A stretch of DNA of 64,000 nucleotides, taken from assembly GCF_013167955.1 (NCBI RefSeq), contig NZ_BLWF01000003.1:496001-560000 (forward strand). Direction: 5' to 3'. The notes beneath the pieces were generated by a model. The model did no database searches, was not told where the DNA came from, and saw only the letters and a list, made by a program, of their open reading frames with translations. Made by a program: the position numbers and the translations under genes. Source of the DNA: Thermanaeromonas sp. C210. GTDB taxonomy: Bacteria > Bacillota > DSM-521 > Neomoorellales > Neomoorellaceae. Positions 25,683 through 34,738 of the stretch are shown here, in pieces (position 1 is the stretch's first letter; the number at the start of each line of letters is the position of its first letter).

Positions 25683-27575
25683 ATGACCTTGACCGACGCG
25701 CAGCGACTCTTCAAAAAAGGCCAGAAACTGCTGGAGAAAGGCGAATTCAACAAGGCCGCCTGGGCCTTCGCCGCCGCCCTGGAAGAAGAGGACGCGGTGC
25801 CCACCCGCAACAACCTGGCCGTGGCCCTCTTCATGGCCGGAAAACCCGGGGAGGCCCTGGAAGCCCTGGCCCCCGCCCTGGAGGGCGGCGAAGCCGGGGC
25901 CCGGGCCCACCCCTTCACCTACGCCCTGGCCTCCCGCCTCTGCACCGCCTTAAACCGGGAAGAAGAGGCCAGGGCCTGGCTTGACCGGTCCGTAGAGGTC
26001 TTCGAGGGGCTCGTGGCAGAAATGCTGAGCACCCGCGGAGAGGTCCCCCCGGGCCTGGCGGACTGCACCACCCCCATCCTCCAGGCCGCGGCGGCTCTCA
26101 AAGACTACCCCCTGGTCCTGGAGCTCTACCGCCGCTGGAAGCCCTACCACTCCTCCCCGGAAAACACCTTCCTGGCCGGCGCCGCCTGCTTCAACCTGGG
26201 CCGGTACAACCTAGCCGCCGCCCTGTGGTCCTCCATAGCCGGGGTCCATCCTTATTCATCGGGCCTCCAGCAGGTAGCCTTCCTGGTGCAGAGGGGAGTA
26301 ATCCCTCCCTTTCAAATGAACTTCGATACCTTCTACGGGAGGCCGGCCCCGGAAAAACCCCTCGAGCCCACCTCCCTGGAGGAAGGCCTGGAGCGCGCCT
26401 TCCAGGACGGCTACATCCGCATGTCCTCCCTGGTCCTCATCCTCCAGCGCGGTGAGCACCACGATGCGGCGAAGGCCGCCCACGCCCTCGTCCTCTACGG
26501 CGGCGAGTGGGGCCGGAAGCTGGGCTTAAGCATCCTCGATTCCCCCCTCTTCGGCCGGGCGGTAAAAATGGGGGCCGCCCGGGCCCTGGTGGAAGCCGGG
26601 GTCCTCCCCGAAGGCGAACCCTTTTCCATGGTCCTCGACGGCCAAAAGCGCAAGGTGGAGCTCAAAAAAGTCCCCATCGTCACGGAACCCAATCCCGAAG
26701 TGGACGCCGTAGTCAAGAAGGCCCTGGAACTGCGGGGCAAGGGCAAGGTGGATGAGGCCCTGAAGCTCCTCTGGAACCTTTACGAAAAAGGGCCCTATTC
26801 CCCCCAGGCCGTCCTCACCCTGGCAGACCTCCTGCGGGAAAAGGGAGAAGTGGAGCAGGCCCTTATCCTGGTGCAGGAGCTGGAAGAACTGGCCCCCGGG
26901 GACCCGACCGTGCTCTTCTATTCCGCCGCCTTAATGTTCCTCCTGGACAGGCTCGAGGAGGCCCGGCAGCGGCTCGGGAATATAAACCGGGCCGCCGTAC
27001 CGGCGGAGCTCCGGCGCAAAATCGAGTTCCTGGATCAGGAGATACAACTGCAGGAACTCCTGGCGGATCTCCCCCAAGGCCTGGCGGAGATGTTCGAAGA
27101 GGAGGAGCGCAAGAAAATAGAAGAGAAGCCCCTACCCGTAGACCCCACCCTGGCCCGCGGCCTCAAAAATATGCCCGCCGGGTGGCTCGACGCCGCCTGC
27201 CTAAGGTACGGCCTGGAACCCGCCCGGTTGCGCCGCGACCGGGAAAAGCAGCTCATAGAGTTCCTCACCTGCCGCGAAAACCTGGAGAGGATCCTGCAGG
27301 AGGATATAGAAGGAGAGGACCGGGTGCTCCTCAAATATCTCCTGCGCAAGGGCGGGTGGAGCAGGCTAAACGCCGTAACCCGCAAGTTCGGCTCCATGGA
27401 AGGCGACGGCTTCTTCTGGGAGGAGAAAGACCCCAACTCCTGCCTGGGCTTCCTCTGGTCCCGGGCCCTGGTCATGGTCGGCAGGGCCGTGATAGACGGC
27501 CGCCGCACCAAAATCGCCACCATACCCGTAGAACTCCGCCGGCCCCTGCAGGAAATACTCCTGGGCAAGCCCTAA
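25683..27575 (+). CDS. Large TPR-repeat protein
   Basis: A 630-residue soluble protein beginning MTLTDAQRLFKKGQKLLEKG at ATG 25683, after GGAAAGGA. An upstream extension overlaps yjbQ and lacks support. TPR-like helices run from about residue 8 to 270 and again from about 340 to 455 (ALELRGKGKVDEALKLLWNL, EKGEVEQALILVQELEELAPGD). The last 150 residues form a separate helical domain ending in a winged-helix-like KYLLRKGGWSRLNAVTRKFG segment. No enzyme motif is visible. The SEC-C protein at 57712 has a broadly similar helical build, but I see no clear sequence identity. Confidence 0.65.
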   Translation: MTLTDAQRLFKKGQKLLEKGEFNKAAWAFAAALEEEDAVPTRNNLAVALFMAGKPGEALEALAPALEGGEAGARAHPFTYALASRLCTALNREEEARAWLDRSVEVFEGLVAEMLSTRGEVPPGLADCTTPILQAAAALKDYPLVLELYRRWKPYHSSPENTFLAGAACFNLGRYNLAAALWSSIAGVHPYSSGLQQVAFLVQRGVIPPFQMNFDTFYGRPAPEKPLEPTSLEEGLERAFQDGYIRMSSLVLILQRGEHHDAAKAAHALVLYGGEWGRKLGLSILDSPLFGRAVKMGAARALVEAGVLPEGEPFSMVLDGQKRKVELKKVPIVTEPNPEVDAVVKKALELRGKGKVDEALKLLWNLYEKGPYSPQAVLTLADLLREKGEVEQALILVQELEELAPGDPTVLFYSAALMFLLDRLEEARQRLGNINRAAVPAELRRKIEFLDQEIQLQELLADLPQGLAEMFEEEERKKIEEKPLPVDPTLARGLKNMPAGWLDAACLRYGLEPARLRRDREKQLIEFLTCRENLERILQEDIEGEDRVLLKYLLRKGGWSRLNAVTRKFGSMEGDGFFWEEKDPNSCLGFLWSRALVMVGRAVIDGRRTKIATIPVELRRPLQEILLGKP

Positions 27576-27679
27576 CCCAAACCCGCCCATCCTGCAACTG
27601 CCGCCTACAACCCAGGACGCCGCCGCCTGCGGCACCAACCCTCACCGCGGCGGCAGGAAACCACAGGCAAAAACCCACC

Positions 27680-27710
27680 GGCCCGGGCACCGACCTCCCC
27701 GGGCCTTTAT
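27680..27710 (+). terminator. Intrinsic terminator after the TPR gene
   Basis: GGCCCGGG (27680-27687) pairs perfectly with CCCGGGCC (27698-27705), eight pairs with a ten-base loop, followed by TTTAT. It closes the GC-rich block. The T run is short, so strength is moderate. Confidence 0.65.
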
Positions 27711-27968
27711 AATCTTACGCCCTCTTTTAAACCCACCTCGCTACCGCAGGCGCCCACCGCGCCGGACTATACCACACCTCGCGTACCTTTCTTTGCCTGT
27801 GCCCCCTTTCCGCCGTACCCTAAGGATTACCAGGAAGGAATTAGGCGTTTTATGGCGAATAACGTAACCTTATGAGGATAGATCTGGTAGGCACCGCCTC
27901 CCGTTAAAATTATCGCGGGAAATTTAAAGACACTCAATTTGGTAGTAACTGTTATTATAGAAACACGC

Positions 27969-28005
27969 ATCGATGAAAGATTTCCTAATCGATGAAAGAT
28001 TTCCT
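27969..28005 (+). repeat. Short tandem repeat at the composition boundary
   Basis: The 18-base unit ATCGATGAAAGATTTCCT occurs twice in tandem, at 27969-27986 and 27988-28005, separated by one base. It lies where base composition falls from GC-rich to AT-rich, in the long gap 27576-28118 before the polysaccharide locus. Apart from this repeat and the terminator at 27680, I see nothing else in the gap. Confidence 0.6.
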
Positions 28006-28118
28006 TTCAAAGACAACATTTGACGCATTAAAAGCAAAGTTAATCTTACGTGGAGTCTCTTGAGCGACAGCGTAAGACATCCACAGAATTGGGAAACGCA
28101 CTGTAGGTGAATGCTAAA

Positions 28119-29620
28119 ATGGAAATTAAAGGAACCTTACTCGCCCGCAACACCTTATTCAATTTTTTGGGCCAGGTGTTGCCTTTACTGGTTGGAGTAG
28201 TTACTATCCCCTTCATTGTTCGTGGATTAGGTACAGAGCGATTTGGGTTGCTCTCGCTGGCATGGGTAATCCTGGGTTACTTTTCCGTTTTCGACCTGGG
28301 GCTGGGACGGGCCACTACAAAGTACGTGGCTGAGGCCTTGGGTAAAGGTGAAACGGACCGGGTGCCAGGACTCCTCTGGACCACCGTGACAACCCAGGCA
28401 GTTTTCGGTGTGGCGGGTGGGCTTACTCTAGCTCTCATAACTCCTTTATTAGTCGAACGGATATTGAATGTTCCCCCAGGTTTAGTGGAAGAAGCCAGAA
28501 CTGCTTTTTACGTGCTTGCCCTTGGTGTTCCAGTAGCTTTAATTTCTGGTTCCTTTGCGGGGGCTTTAGGAGCTGCTCAGAGATTCGACCTGGTAAATGC
28601 CGTTAAGGTTCCTGCTAGTTGCTTGACCTTTATTCTTCCTCTGGTGGGGTTAGCCTTAGGGTTTCATTTTCCAGGTATTGTGGGTTTAATTCTCGGGGCG
28701 CGGTTAGTTGCCATGATTGCCTTTCTCCTTCTAACTCTTCGCGTCCTTCCAGGATTGAACCACTGGGTGGCGAGTTTTTCCCTTTTCCTGCAACTTTTGT
28801 CGTTTGGGGCATGGGTTACCATTTCTAGCGTAATAAGCCCTATTCTGGTCTATCTCGATCGACTGCTGGTCGGTTCGTTTTTGACTATGTCCGATGTTGC
28901 TTATTACACTGCACCTTATGAAGTTGTGACCCGTTTGCTCATAATTCCAGGAAGCCTTGCTACGACTCTGTTTCCGGCGTTTAGCGCCATCCAGGGGATT
29001 GAGGATAGGACGAGACTCAATTTTTTTTTGGGCGGTCGATAAAGTACATCCTGCTCGGAGTGGGGCCTATAGTTTTGGTGTTGGGTGTATTTGCCCATGA
29101 CGCTCTCGGGCTGTGGTTAGGATCTGACTTTGCTACAGAGAGCAGTAGAGTGCTGCAAATTCTTGGAATAGGTGTCTTGTTCAATTCACTTGCTCAGATC
29201 CCTTACACACTGCTCCAAGGAGTGGGGCGGCCTGACGTTCCGGCGAAATTTCACCTGCTAGAGCTGCCCCTTTACGTTGGGATTGCATGGTTTTTGATTA
29301 ATCGGTGGGGTATAACCGGGGCAGCAGCTTCATGGGCGCTAAGGGTAACTTTAGATGCAGCCCTGCTGTTCGGTGCCGCTTTTCAGATTTGCCGGTTATC
29401 AAAAAGTCTGCTGAGAGCAAATAGCGTGATGGTTACTTTTCTTGCTGTCGTTGTGCTTGGGGCAGGGATTTATACCGTAAGGAGATTGCTTATATGTTCA
29501 CCGTTGGTAATTCAGGTACTTATAGTTCTGGGTTTTCTTGCCTGTTTTGCTTGGTTTTGCTGGTGTCGCATTTTAGAACAATCGGAACGCGAGGGAATTT
29601 TGAAGGGTATCAAGCCTTAG
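28119..29620 (+). pseudogene. wzx: Wzx-type polysaccharide flippase, frameshifted
   Basis: Two adjacent frames make one flippase of the MATE/Wzx superfamily. The first, from ATG 28119 (MEIKGTLLARNTLFNFLGQV, with TAGGTGA upstream), covers about ten membrane helices and ends at 29042. The second continues in another frame as GRSIKYILLGVGPIVLVLGV to 29620. The frames meet at a run of nine T (29021-29029); one more T would restore a single protein of about 500 residues. Wzx exports lipid-linked repeat units for assembly by Wzy. The gene is either recently inactivated, slipped at the homopolymer, or mis-sequenced. It opens the surface-polysaccharide locus. Confidence 0.75.
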
Positions 29621-29629
29621 GAGGTTCCC

Positions 29630-30547
29630 ATGCGTATTCTGATTCTTGGTGCTGCCGGTCAACTGGGTTCGGAGCTGTGCGCGCTTCTTGCGCCGGAGCA
29701 CAAGTTGACTACTGCGACGCGGACTGAGGCCGATGTCACTGACCTTGAGCAGCTTTTGGCGCTGGCGAAGCGGACAAGCCCCCACGTGATTATCAATGCT
29801 GCGGCCTACACCGATGTGGACCGGGCGGAGAGGGAGCGGGACCGTGCTTTTCTCGTTAACGCCCTGGGAGCGCGGAACGCCGCCATCGCCGCCCGTGAGG
29901 TGGGGGCGAAGCTGGCGCACGTGAGCACCGATTACGTTTTCGACGGGGGGAAAGAGGGCCCTTACTTGGAGTTCGATCCCCCCAACCCCATCAACACCTA
30001 CGGAGCTTCCAAGCTTGTGGGCGAAAATCTGGTAAAGGAGCAGTGGTTCAGGTTCTTCATCGTGCGTACGGCCTGGCTCTACGGACGGACCGGCAAGAAT
30101 TTCGTCAAGACCATCCTGCGCCTGGCGAGGGAGCAGAAGGAGCTCCGGGTGGTGAACGACCAGCGGGGGACTCCGACTTGGGCAGCGGACCTTGCCCACC
30201 AGCTCGCGAGGCTCATCGAAACCGACAGTTACGGCACCTACCACTGCACCGCCCAGGGGAGCTGCACGTGGTTTGAATTCGCCCTGGAGATCCTCAAGGG
30301 TGTAGGTTACGAAGCTAGGGAAGAACTGGACGGGGCGGTCCAACTAATACCCCCCGCGGGGCTTCCGGGACCCGTGACTGTGAGGCCAGTGGCAACGGAA
30401 GAATTCCCCCGGCCGGCGCGGCGGCCTAAAAACTCTGTCTTGGAAAATTACATGCTCAAATTGCAGGGGCTCGACGTTATGCCTCCTTGGGAGGAGGCCC
30501 TGGCAAAGTTTTTGGGCGAAATCAAGGAAGAAGGGGAGAAGCTGTGA
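29630..30547 (+). CDS. rfbD: dTDP-4-dehydrorhamnose reductase
   Basis: RfbD/RmlD reduces dTDP-4-dehydro-L-rhamnose to dTDP-L-rhamnose with NAD(P)H, the last step of rhamnose precursor synthesis. The 305-residue protein opens with the Rossmann loop GAAGQLGSEL (residues 7-16). It has INAAAYTDVDRAE, STDYVFDG (about 101-108), NTYGASKLVGE (the Y-x-x-x-K pair) and RTAWLYGRTGKNFV in order. Start is ATG 29630 after TAGGAGG. The stop overlaps the next gene's GTG by four bases, making a D-A-C-B operon. Confidence 0.95.
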   Translation: MRILILGAAGQLGSELCALLAPEHKLTTATRTEADVTDLEQLLALAKRTSPHVIINAAAYTDVDRAERERDRAFLVNALGARNAAIAAREVGAKLAHVSTDYVFDGGKEGPYLEFDPPNPINTYGASKLVGENLVKEQWFRFFIVRTAWLYGRTGKNFVKTILRLAREQKELRVVNDQRGTPTWAADLAHQLARLIETDSYGTYHCTAQGSCTWFEFALEILKGVGYEAREELDGAVQLIPPAGLPGPVTVRPVATEEFPRPARRPKNSVLENYMLKLQGLDVMPPWEEALAKFLGEIKEEGEKL

Positions 30548-31608
30548 AGGGTTTGGTTTTAGCTGGTGGCAGGGGCACGCGGCTGCGTCCTTTGACCTAC
30601 ACCATGGCCAAGCAGCTCGTCCCGGTGGCCAACCGGCCGATCATCCACTACGTGATGGATCAGATTGCTGCGGTAGGAATCAGAGAGGTGGGGGTGGTGA
30701 TTGCCCCCGAAACGGGCGACCAGATCCAAGCGGCGCTGGCGGAAAACCCCTGGGGCCTTTCCTTTACCTTCATCGTTCAGGACGAGCCCAAAGGTCTGGC
30801 GCACGCCGTGATGGTGGCCCGGGACTACCTGGGTGACGAACCCTTTCTCATGTATTTGGGCGACAACCTCATCGGACAGAGCATCGAAAGCCTCGTCGAG
30901 GAGTTCCGAAATTCGCGCCCTGAGGCTTTGATCCTCCTGAAACCCGTTGAGGACCCCCGCATGTTCGGTGTGGCTGCAGTCGACGGAAAGGGCAACGTCC
31001 TGCGGTTGGTGGAGAAGCCCAAGGACCCGCCCTCCAACCTCGCCCTGGTGGGTATCTACCTCTTCTCGCCGGCGATCCACGAGGCTATCGGCAGGATCAA
31101 GCCTTCCTTCCGGGGGGAGCTGGAGATAACTGACGCCATCCAGGAGCTCCTTGATGCTGGCAAGAGGGTGCGGAGCCACGTCCTTGAGGGCTGGTGGCTT
31201 GACACAGGGAAAAAAGACGACCTTTTAGAGGCCAACCGTGTAGTCCTCGACGAGCTCATCAACAGGGAGCTTAGCGGCGAGGTGGATGGGGAAAGCAGGA
31301 TCGTGGGGAGGGTGAAGGTGGAGGTAGGAGCCCGGATCGAGCGGAGCACGGTACGGGGGCCGGTGGTCATCGGCGCAGGAAGTGTCGTCCGCGATGCCTT
31401 CATCGGGCCTTACACCAGCGTGGGGCGCAACTGCCACATTGAAGGGACGGCCCTGGAGCACTCTGTGGTCCTGGACGGGGCGCGGCTGGTGAACATCGAG
31501 CGGCTGGAGGACAGCATCATTGGCAGAAACGCCGTGGTCGCCGGAGGGAAGCAGAACAGCAAAGCACTGCGCCTGATGATCGGAGATGACGCGGAGGTGA
31601 ACATCTAG
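30544..31608 (+). CDS. rfbA: Glucose-1-phosphate thymidylyltransferase
   Basis: RfbA/RmlA makes dTDP-glucose from glucose 1-phosphate and dTTP. The 354-residue protein starts at GTG 30544 overlapping rfbD and follows GGGGAG. The nucleotide-binding loop is LAGGRGTRLRPLTYTMAKQL (about residues 6-25), then MYLGDNLI and VEKPKDPPSNLALVGIYLF. It is the long form: a C-terminal left-handed beta-helix (VRGPVVIGAGSVVRDAFIGP) follows the catalytic domain, as in many Firmicutes and archaea. Enterobacterial RmlA lacks this tail. Confidence 0.93.
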   Translation: MKGLVLAGGRGTRLRPLTYTMAKQLVPVANRPIIHYVMDQIAAVGIREVGVVIAPETGDQIQAALAENPWGLSFTFIVQDEPKGLAHAVMVARDYLGDEPFLMYLGDNLIGQSIESLVEEFRNSRPEALILLKPVEDPRMFGVAAVDGKGNVLRLVEKPKDPPSNLALVGIYLFSPAIHEAIGRIKPSFRGELEITDAIQELLDAGKRVRSHVLEGWWLDTGKKDDLLEANRVVLDELINRELSGEVDGESRIVGRVKVEVGARIERSTVRGPVVIGAGSVVRDAFIGPYTSVGRNCHIEGTALEHSVVLDGARLVNIERLEDSIIGRNAVVAGGKQNSKALRLMIGDDAEVNI

Positions 31609-31611
31609 CCC

Positions 31612-32184
31612 ATGCCCTTCCGGTTTACGCGCCTGGAGATACCCGAAGTTGTTCTCATCGAGCCGGTGGTCTTCCCCGATGAGAGGGGCTTTTTCCTGGA
31701 AGCCTACAAGTATTCGGAATTCGCCGCCTTTGGCATCACCGAGCGCTTTCTTCAGGACAACCACTCCCGTTCGAGAAAAGGAGTGTTGAGAGGGCTGCAC
31801 TATCAGAACCCTCCCAAGGCTCAGGGGAAGCTCATCCGGGTGGTTGTCGGCGAGATTTTCGACGTGGCCGTTGATATCCGGAAAGGTTCCCCGACCTACG
31901 GCAGGTGGGTTGGTGTCAGGCTTTCTTCCGAGAACAAGCGGATGCTCTACATTCCACCGGGGTTTGCCCACGGGTTTTGCGTGCTGAGCGAGGCGGCCGA
32001 GGTCCTCTACAAGACTACGGAGGAGTATGCTCCGGAGTGCGAGGCCGGCATCATCTGGAACGACCCCGACATCAGGATCAGCTGGCCGGTGGAGAACCCC
32101 GTCCTCTCTCCCAAAGACGCCAGGTGGCCGCCGCTCAAGGACGCCGTGAACGGTTTTACTTACCAGGGAGGAGGGTCTTCGTGA
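31612..32184 (+). CDS. rfbC: dTDP-4-dehydrorhamnose 3,5-epimerase
   Basis: RfbC/RmlC is a cupin that epimerises dTDP-4-dehydro-6-deoxyglucose at C3 and C5. The 190-residue protein has DERGFFLEAYK (about 23-33), DNHSRSRKGVLRGLHYQNPP (catalytic His about 62), VVVGEIFDVAVDIRKGSPTYGRW and IPPGFAHGFCVLSE (about 117-130), the family order. The ATG lies three bases after the rfbA stop. Its end overlaps the rfbB GTG by four bases. Confidence 0.94.
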   Translation: MPFRFTRLEIPEVVLIEPVVFPDERGFFLEAYKYSEFAAFGITERFLQDNHSRSRKGVLRGLHYQNPPKAQGKLIRVVVGEIFDVAVDIRKGSPTYGRWVGVRLSSENKRMLYIPPGFAHGFCVLSEAAEVLYKTTEEYAPECEAGIIWNDPDIRISWPVENPVLSPKDARWPPLKDAVNGFTYQGGGSS

Positions 32185-33230
32185 AACTTCTGGTGACCGG
32201 AGGTTGCGGCTTCATCGGCAGCAACTTTGTCCGCTACGTGCTGAAGGAGCGCCCGGAATGGGAAGTGGTCAATTTAGATAAGCTCACCTACGCGGGCAAC
32301 CTGGCTAATCTCAGGGATGTTGAAATACACCCCCGCTACAAGTTCGTCCAGGGAGACATTGCTGATGCTGGCCTGGTGGAAGAGCTTTTCGCCCAGGAGC
32401 AGCCTGATGTGGTGGTCAACTTTGCCGCTGAATCCCACGTGGACCGTAGCATCCTCGACTCCACCCCCTTTATCGAAACCAACGTCAAGGGGGTACAGGT
32501 GCTCCTCGAGGCGGCAAGGAAATACAGAGTGGAGCGGTTTCTTCAGATATCTACCGATGAAGTCTACGGCAGCCTCGGGGAGGAGGGCTACTTCAGTGAG
32601 GAAGCGCCCCTGCGCCCGAACTCCCCTTACGCCGCGAGCAAGGCGGCAGCGGACCTCCTCTGCCGGGCTTACTACAAGGCCTACGGCGTCCCTGTGGTGA
32701 TTACCCGAAGTTCGAACAACTACGGGCCTTACCAGTTTCCTGAAAAGCTCATTCCCCTGATGATCCGCAACGCCTTGCTGGGCAAGGAGCTCCCGGTTTA
32801 CGGCGAAGGGAAGCAGGTGCGCGACTGGCTCTTTGTCGAGGACAACTGCCGGGCCATCGCCCTGGTCCTGGAGAAGGGCCGGACCGGCGAGATCTACAAC
32901 ATTGGAGGAGGCTGCGAGAAGAGAAACCTAGAAGTAGTCCACAGCATCTGCCGGATTGTTGCTGATGTGGTTCGGAAACCAGTGGAGGTTATCTTAAGCC
33001 TGGTGAAGTTTATCCCAGATCCCCGGGGTAGTGCGCATGATTTTCGGTATGCTTTGGACTGTTCAAAAATTAAGTACGAGTTGGGATGGCAGCCGTCGGT
33101 TGATTTTGAAAAGGGGTTGCGGTCTACAGTTGACTGGTATCTTCGCAACCAGGAATGGGTGGAAAGCATAATTACAGGGGAGTACTACGAATTCTATCGA
33201 AAAGTATATGGAACAAGTGTTTCACATTAA
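32181..33230 (+). CDS. rfbB: dTDP-glucose 4,6-dehydratase
   Basis: RfbB/RmlB converts dTDP-glucose to dTDP-4-dehydro-6-deoxyglucose with bound NAD. The 349-residue extended short-chain dehydrogenase begins at GTG 32181 after GGGAGGAGGG. Motifs are TGGCGFIGSNF (about 6-16), AAESHVDRSI, ISTDEVYGSLG (catalytic D-E), SPYAASKAAADLL (Y-x-x-x-K) and RSSNNYGPYQ. It completes the rhamnose pathway. Base composition grows more AT-rich over its last 250 bases, the start of the AT-rich core of the locus. Confidence 0.95.
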   Translation: MKLLVTGGCGFIGSNFVRYVLKERPEWEVVNLDKLTYAGNLANLRDVEIHPRYKFVQGDIADAGLVEELFAQEQPDVVVNFAAESHVDRSILDSTPFIETNVKGVQVLLEAARKYRVERFLQISTDEVYGSLGEEGYFSEEAPLRPNSPYAASKAAADLLCRAYYKAYGVPVVITRSSNNYGPYQFPEKLIPLMIRNALLGKELPVYGEGKQVRDWLFVEDNCRAIALVLEKGRTGEIYNIGGGCEKRNLEVVHSICRIVADVVRKPVEVILSLVKFIPDPRGSAHDFRYALDCSKIKYELGWQPSVDFEKGLRSTVDWYLRNQEWVESIITGEYYEFYRKVYGTSVSH

Positions 33231-33420
33231 GCAGACAGAAGATGCTGCCAATAGTGATATAGTTTTAGAATGAAGTAAAGAGGGAGTAAGAGAAAAATCA
33301 TTTTAGTGATGTAGTTTCCGAAAGCGATATTGAAGCTAGAACGTTGGATTTAGAGTTATCTTGCTAACATGCGTGATTATTGTCACATGTATAAAAGGGG
33401 AAGGAGATTATTAGGTTAAA

Positions 33421-34539
33421 ATGCGTATAGGATTTGCATGCGCTTGGGATGACCCTCCAGAGCGAACCTGGTCGTATACTCCTTGGAATCTTTTCAATGC
33501 CATGAAAAATAAAATAGAAGTTGTTGATTTTGGTCCGAAGATTGGGCGAGTGCAACGTTTGGCACTAAAGGCTTTGTATACGAAAAGGAGAAATAATCGG
33601 TGGGTTAGTACGTGGAACAGGTCTTCTCTTTGGGATTTTGTCTGTACTCGATACATAATTAATAAATTGAAGGAGCATGATGTAGCAGCTGTACTCGAGA
33701 TTGGAGATTTAGCTCAATTGCCTGTTCCGTTTTATCTTTATCAAGACCTGAGTTATGATGTTTTGGAGCGTTACTATGATAAATCACACGGGGTTCCGGG
33801 TTTTCCTGGTCTTAGTATTGAGATTATTCGGAAGCGGCGAGATAGGCAACGAAAAATCTACGAGCAAGCAGCTGGTGTCTTTGCTATGAGTGCGTGGTTT
33901 GCCTCTACTTTGATTAAGTGGACTGGACTTCCCCCGAAGAAAGTTCATGTGGTCCACGCAGGAATTAATGCCGCAGTAGAGCCAAAGCTTGTACTGCAAG
34001 CGAAACAGAGGATGGGAACACGTAGGGGACGTCTACTTTTTGTTGGGAGGGATTTTTGGCGTAAGGGTGGCGATCTATGCGTGAGAGCGCTTGAGCTTTT
34101 GCGGAGGGAGTATAGTCATCATGTGACTCTCACAATAGCTGGTCCACCGAACTGGCCTATGCCTGGCCCGGTTCCAGAAGGGATCAGCTTTCTCGGGCAA
34201 GTACCAATAGATCAAGTTGGCCAACTTTTTGAGGATCATGATTTGTTTGTTATGCCTTCACGCTTTGAACCATTTGGTATTGTTTTTGCGGAAGCTATTG
34301 CTCACGGACTTCCCTGCATAGGAAGGAATGCATTCGCAATGCCTGAGATTATTACGCCTGGGCATAATGGAGAGCTTCTCGAAGACGATAACATATATGA
34401 CCTCGCAGAGCTGATAGTAAAGATCCTTGAGAATGATAAATACTATACTGCGGCTCAGGCTGAAAGTTATCGCGCAGCTGCGTATTTTTCCTGGAATAGA
34501 GTAGCCGACGACATGATTCGAGTTATGGCAGGACCATAG
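33421..34539 (+). CDS. Family 4 glycosyltransferase
   Basis: A 372-residue GT-B-fold enzyme, MRIGFACAWDDPPERTWSYT onwards, of the GT4 type. The C-terminal nucleotide-sugar domain has FVGRDFWRKGGDLCVRALEL and SRFEPFGIVFAEAIAHGLPC (about residues 280-299), with the E-x7-E-like signature EPFGIVFAE. The donor and acceptor cannot be told from sequence. It is distinctly AT-rich compared with rfbDACB, a sign that this part of the locus came from another source. The 190 bases before it show no other feature. Confidence 0.8.
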   Translation: MRIGFACAWDDPPERTWSYTPWNLFNAMKNKIEVVDFGPKIGRVQRLALKALYTKRRNNRWVSTWNRSSLWDFVCTRYIINKLKEHDVAAVLEIGDLAQLPVPFYLYQDLSYDVLERYYDKSHGVPGFPGLSIEIIRKRRDRQRKIYEQAAGVFAMSAWFASTLIKWTGLPPKKVHVVHAGINAAVEPKLVLQAKQRMGTRRGRLLFVGRDFWRKGGDLCVRALELLRREYSHHVTLTIAGPPNWPMPGPVPEGISFLGQVPIDQVGQLFEDHDLFVMPSRFEPFGIVFAEAIAHGLPCIGRNAFAMPEIITPGHNGELLEDDNIYDLAELIVKILENDKYYTAAQAESYRAAAYFSWNRVADDMIRVMAGP

Positions 34540-34738
34540 AGGGCGATAAAGTTTATGGTGTGTGGTTACGATTGTCATTGGACTGTGAAGCTAAAGTTTA
34601 CTTTGAAGCTAAAGATCACTTCGGAGGATATGCTTTTATTAAGTTGTTGCAAACTATTTCCGTTGCAAAGGATGAAGTCAATTAGAGTATAATTTGAGGA
34701 AAAAAGAAAGTTTAAAGGGTTCATGGGGAAGTGATTCA

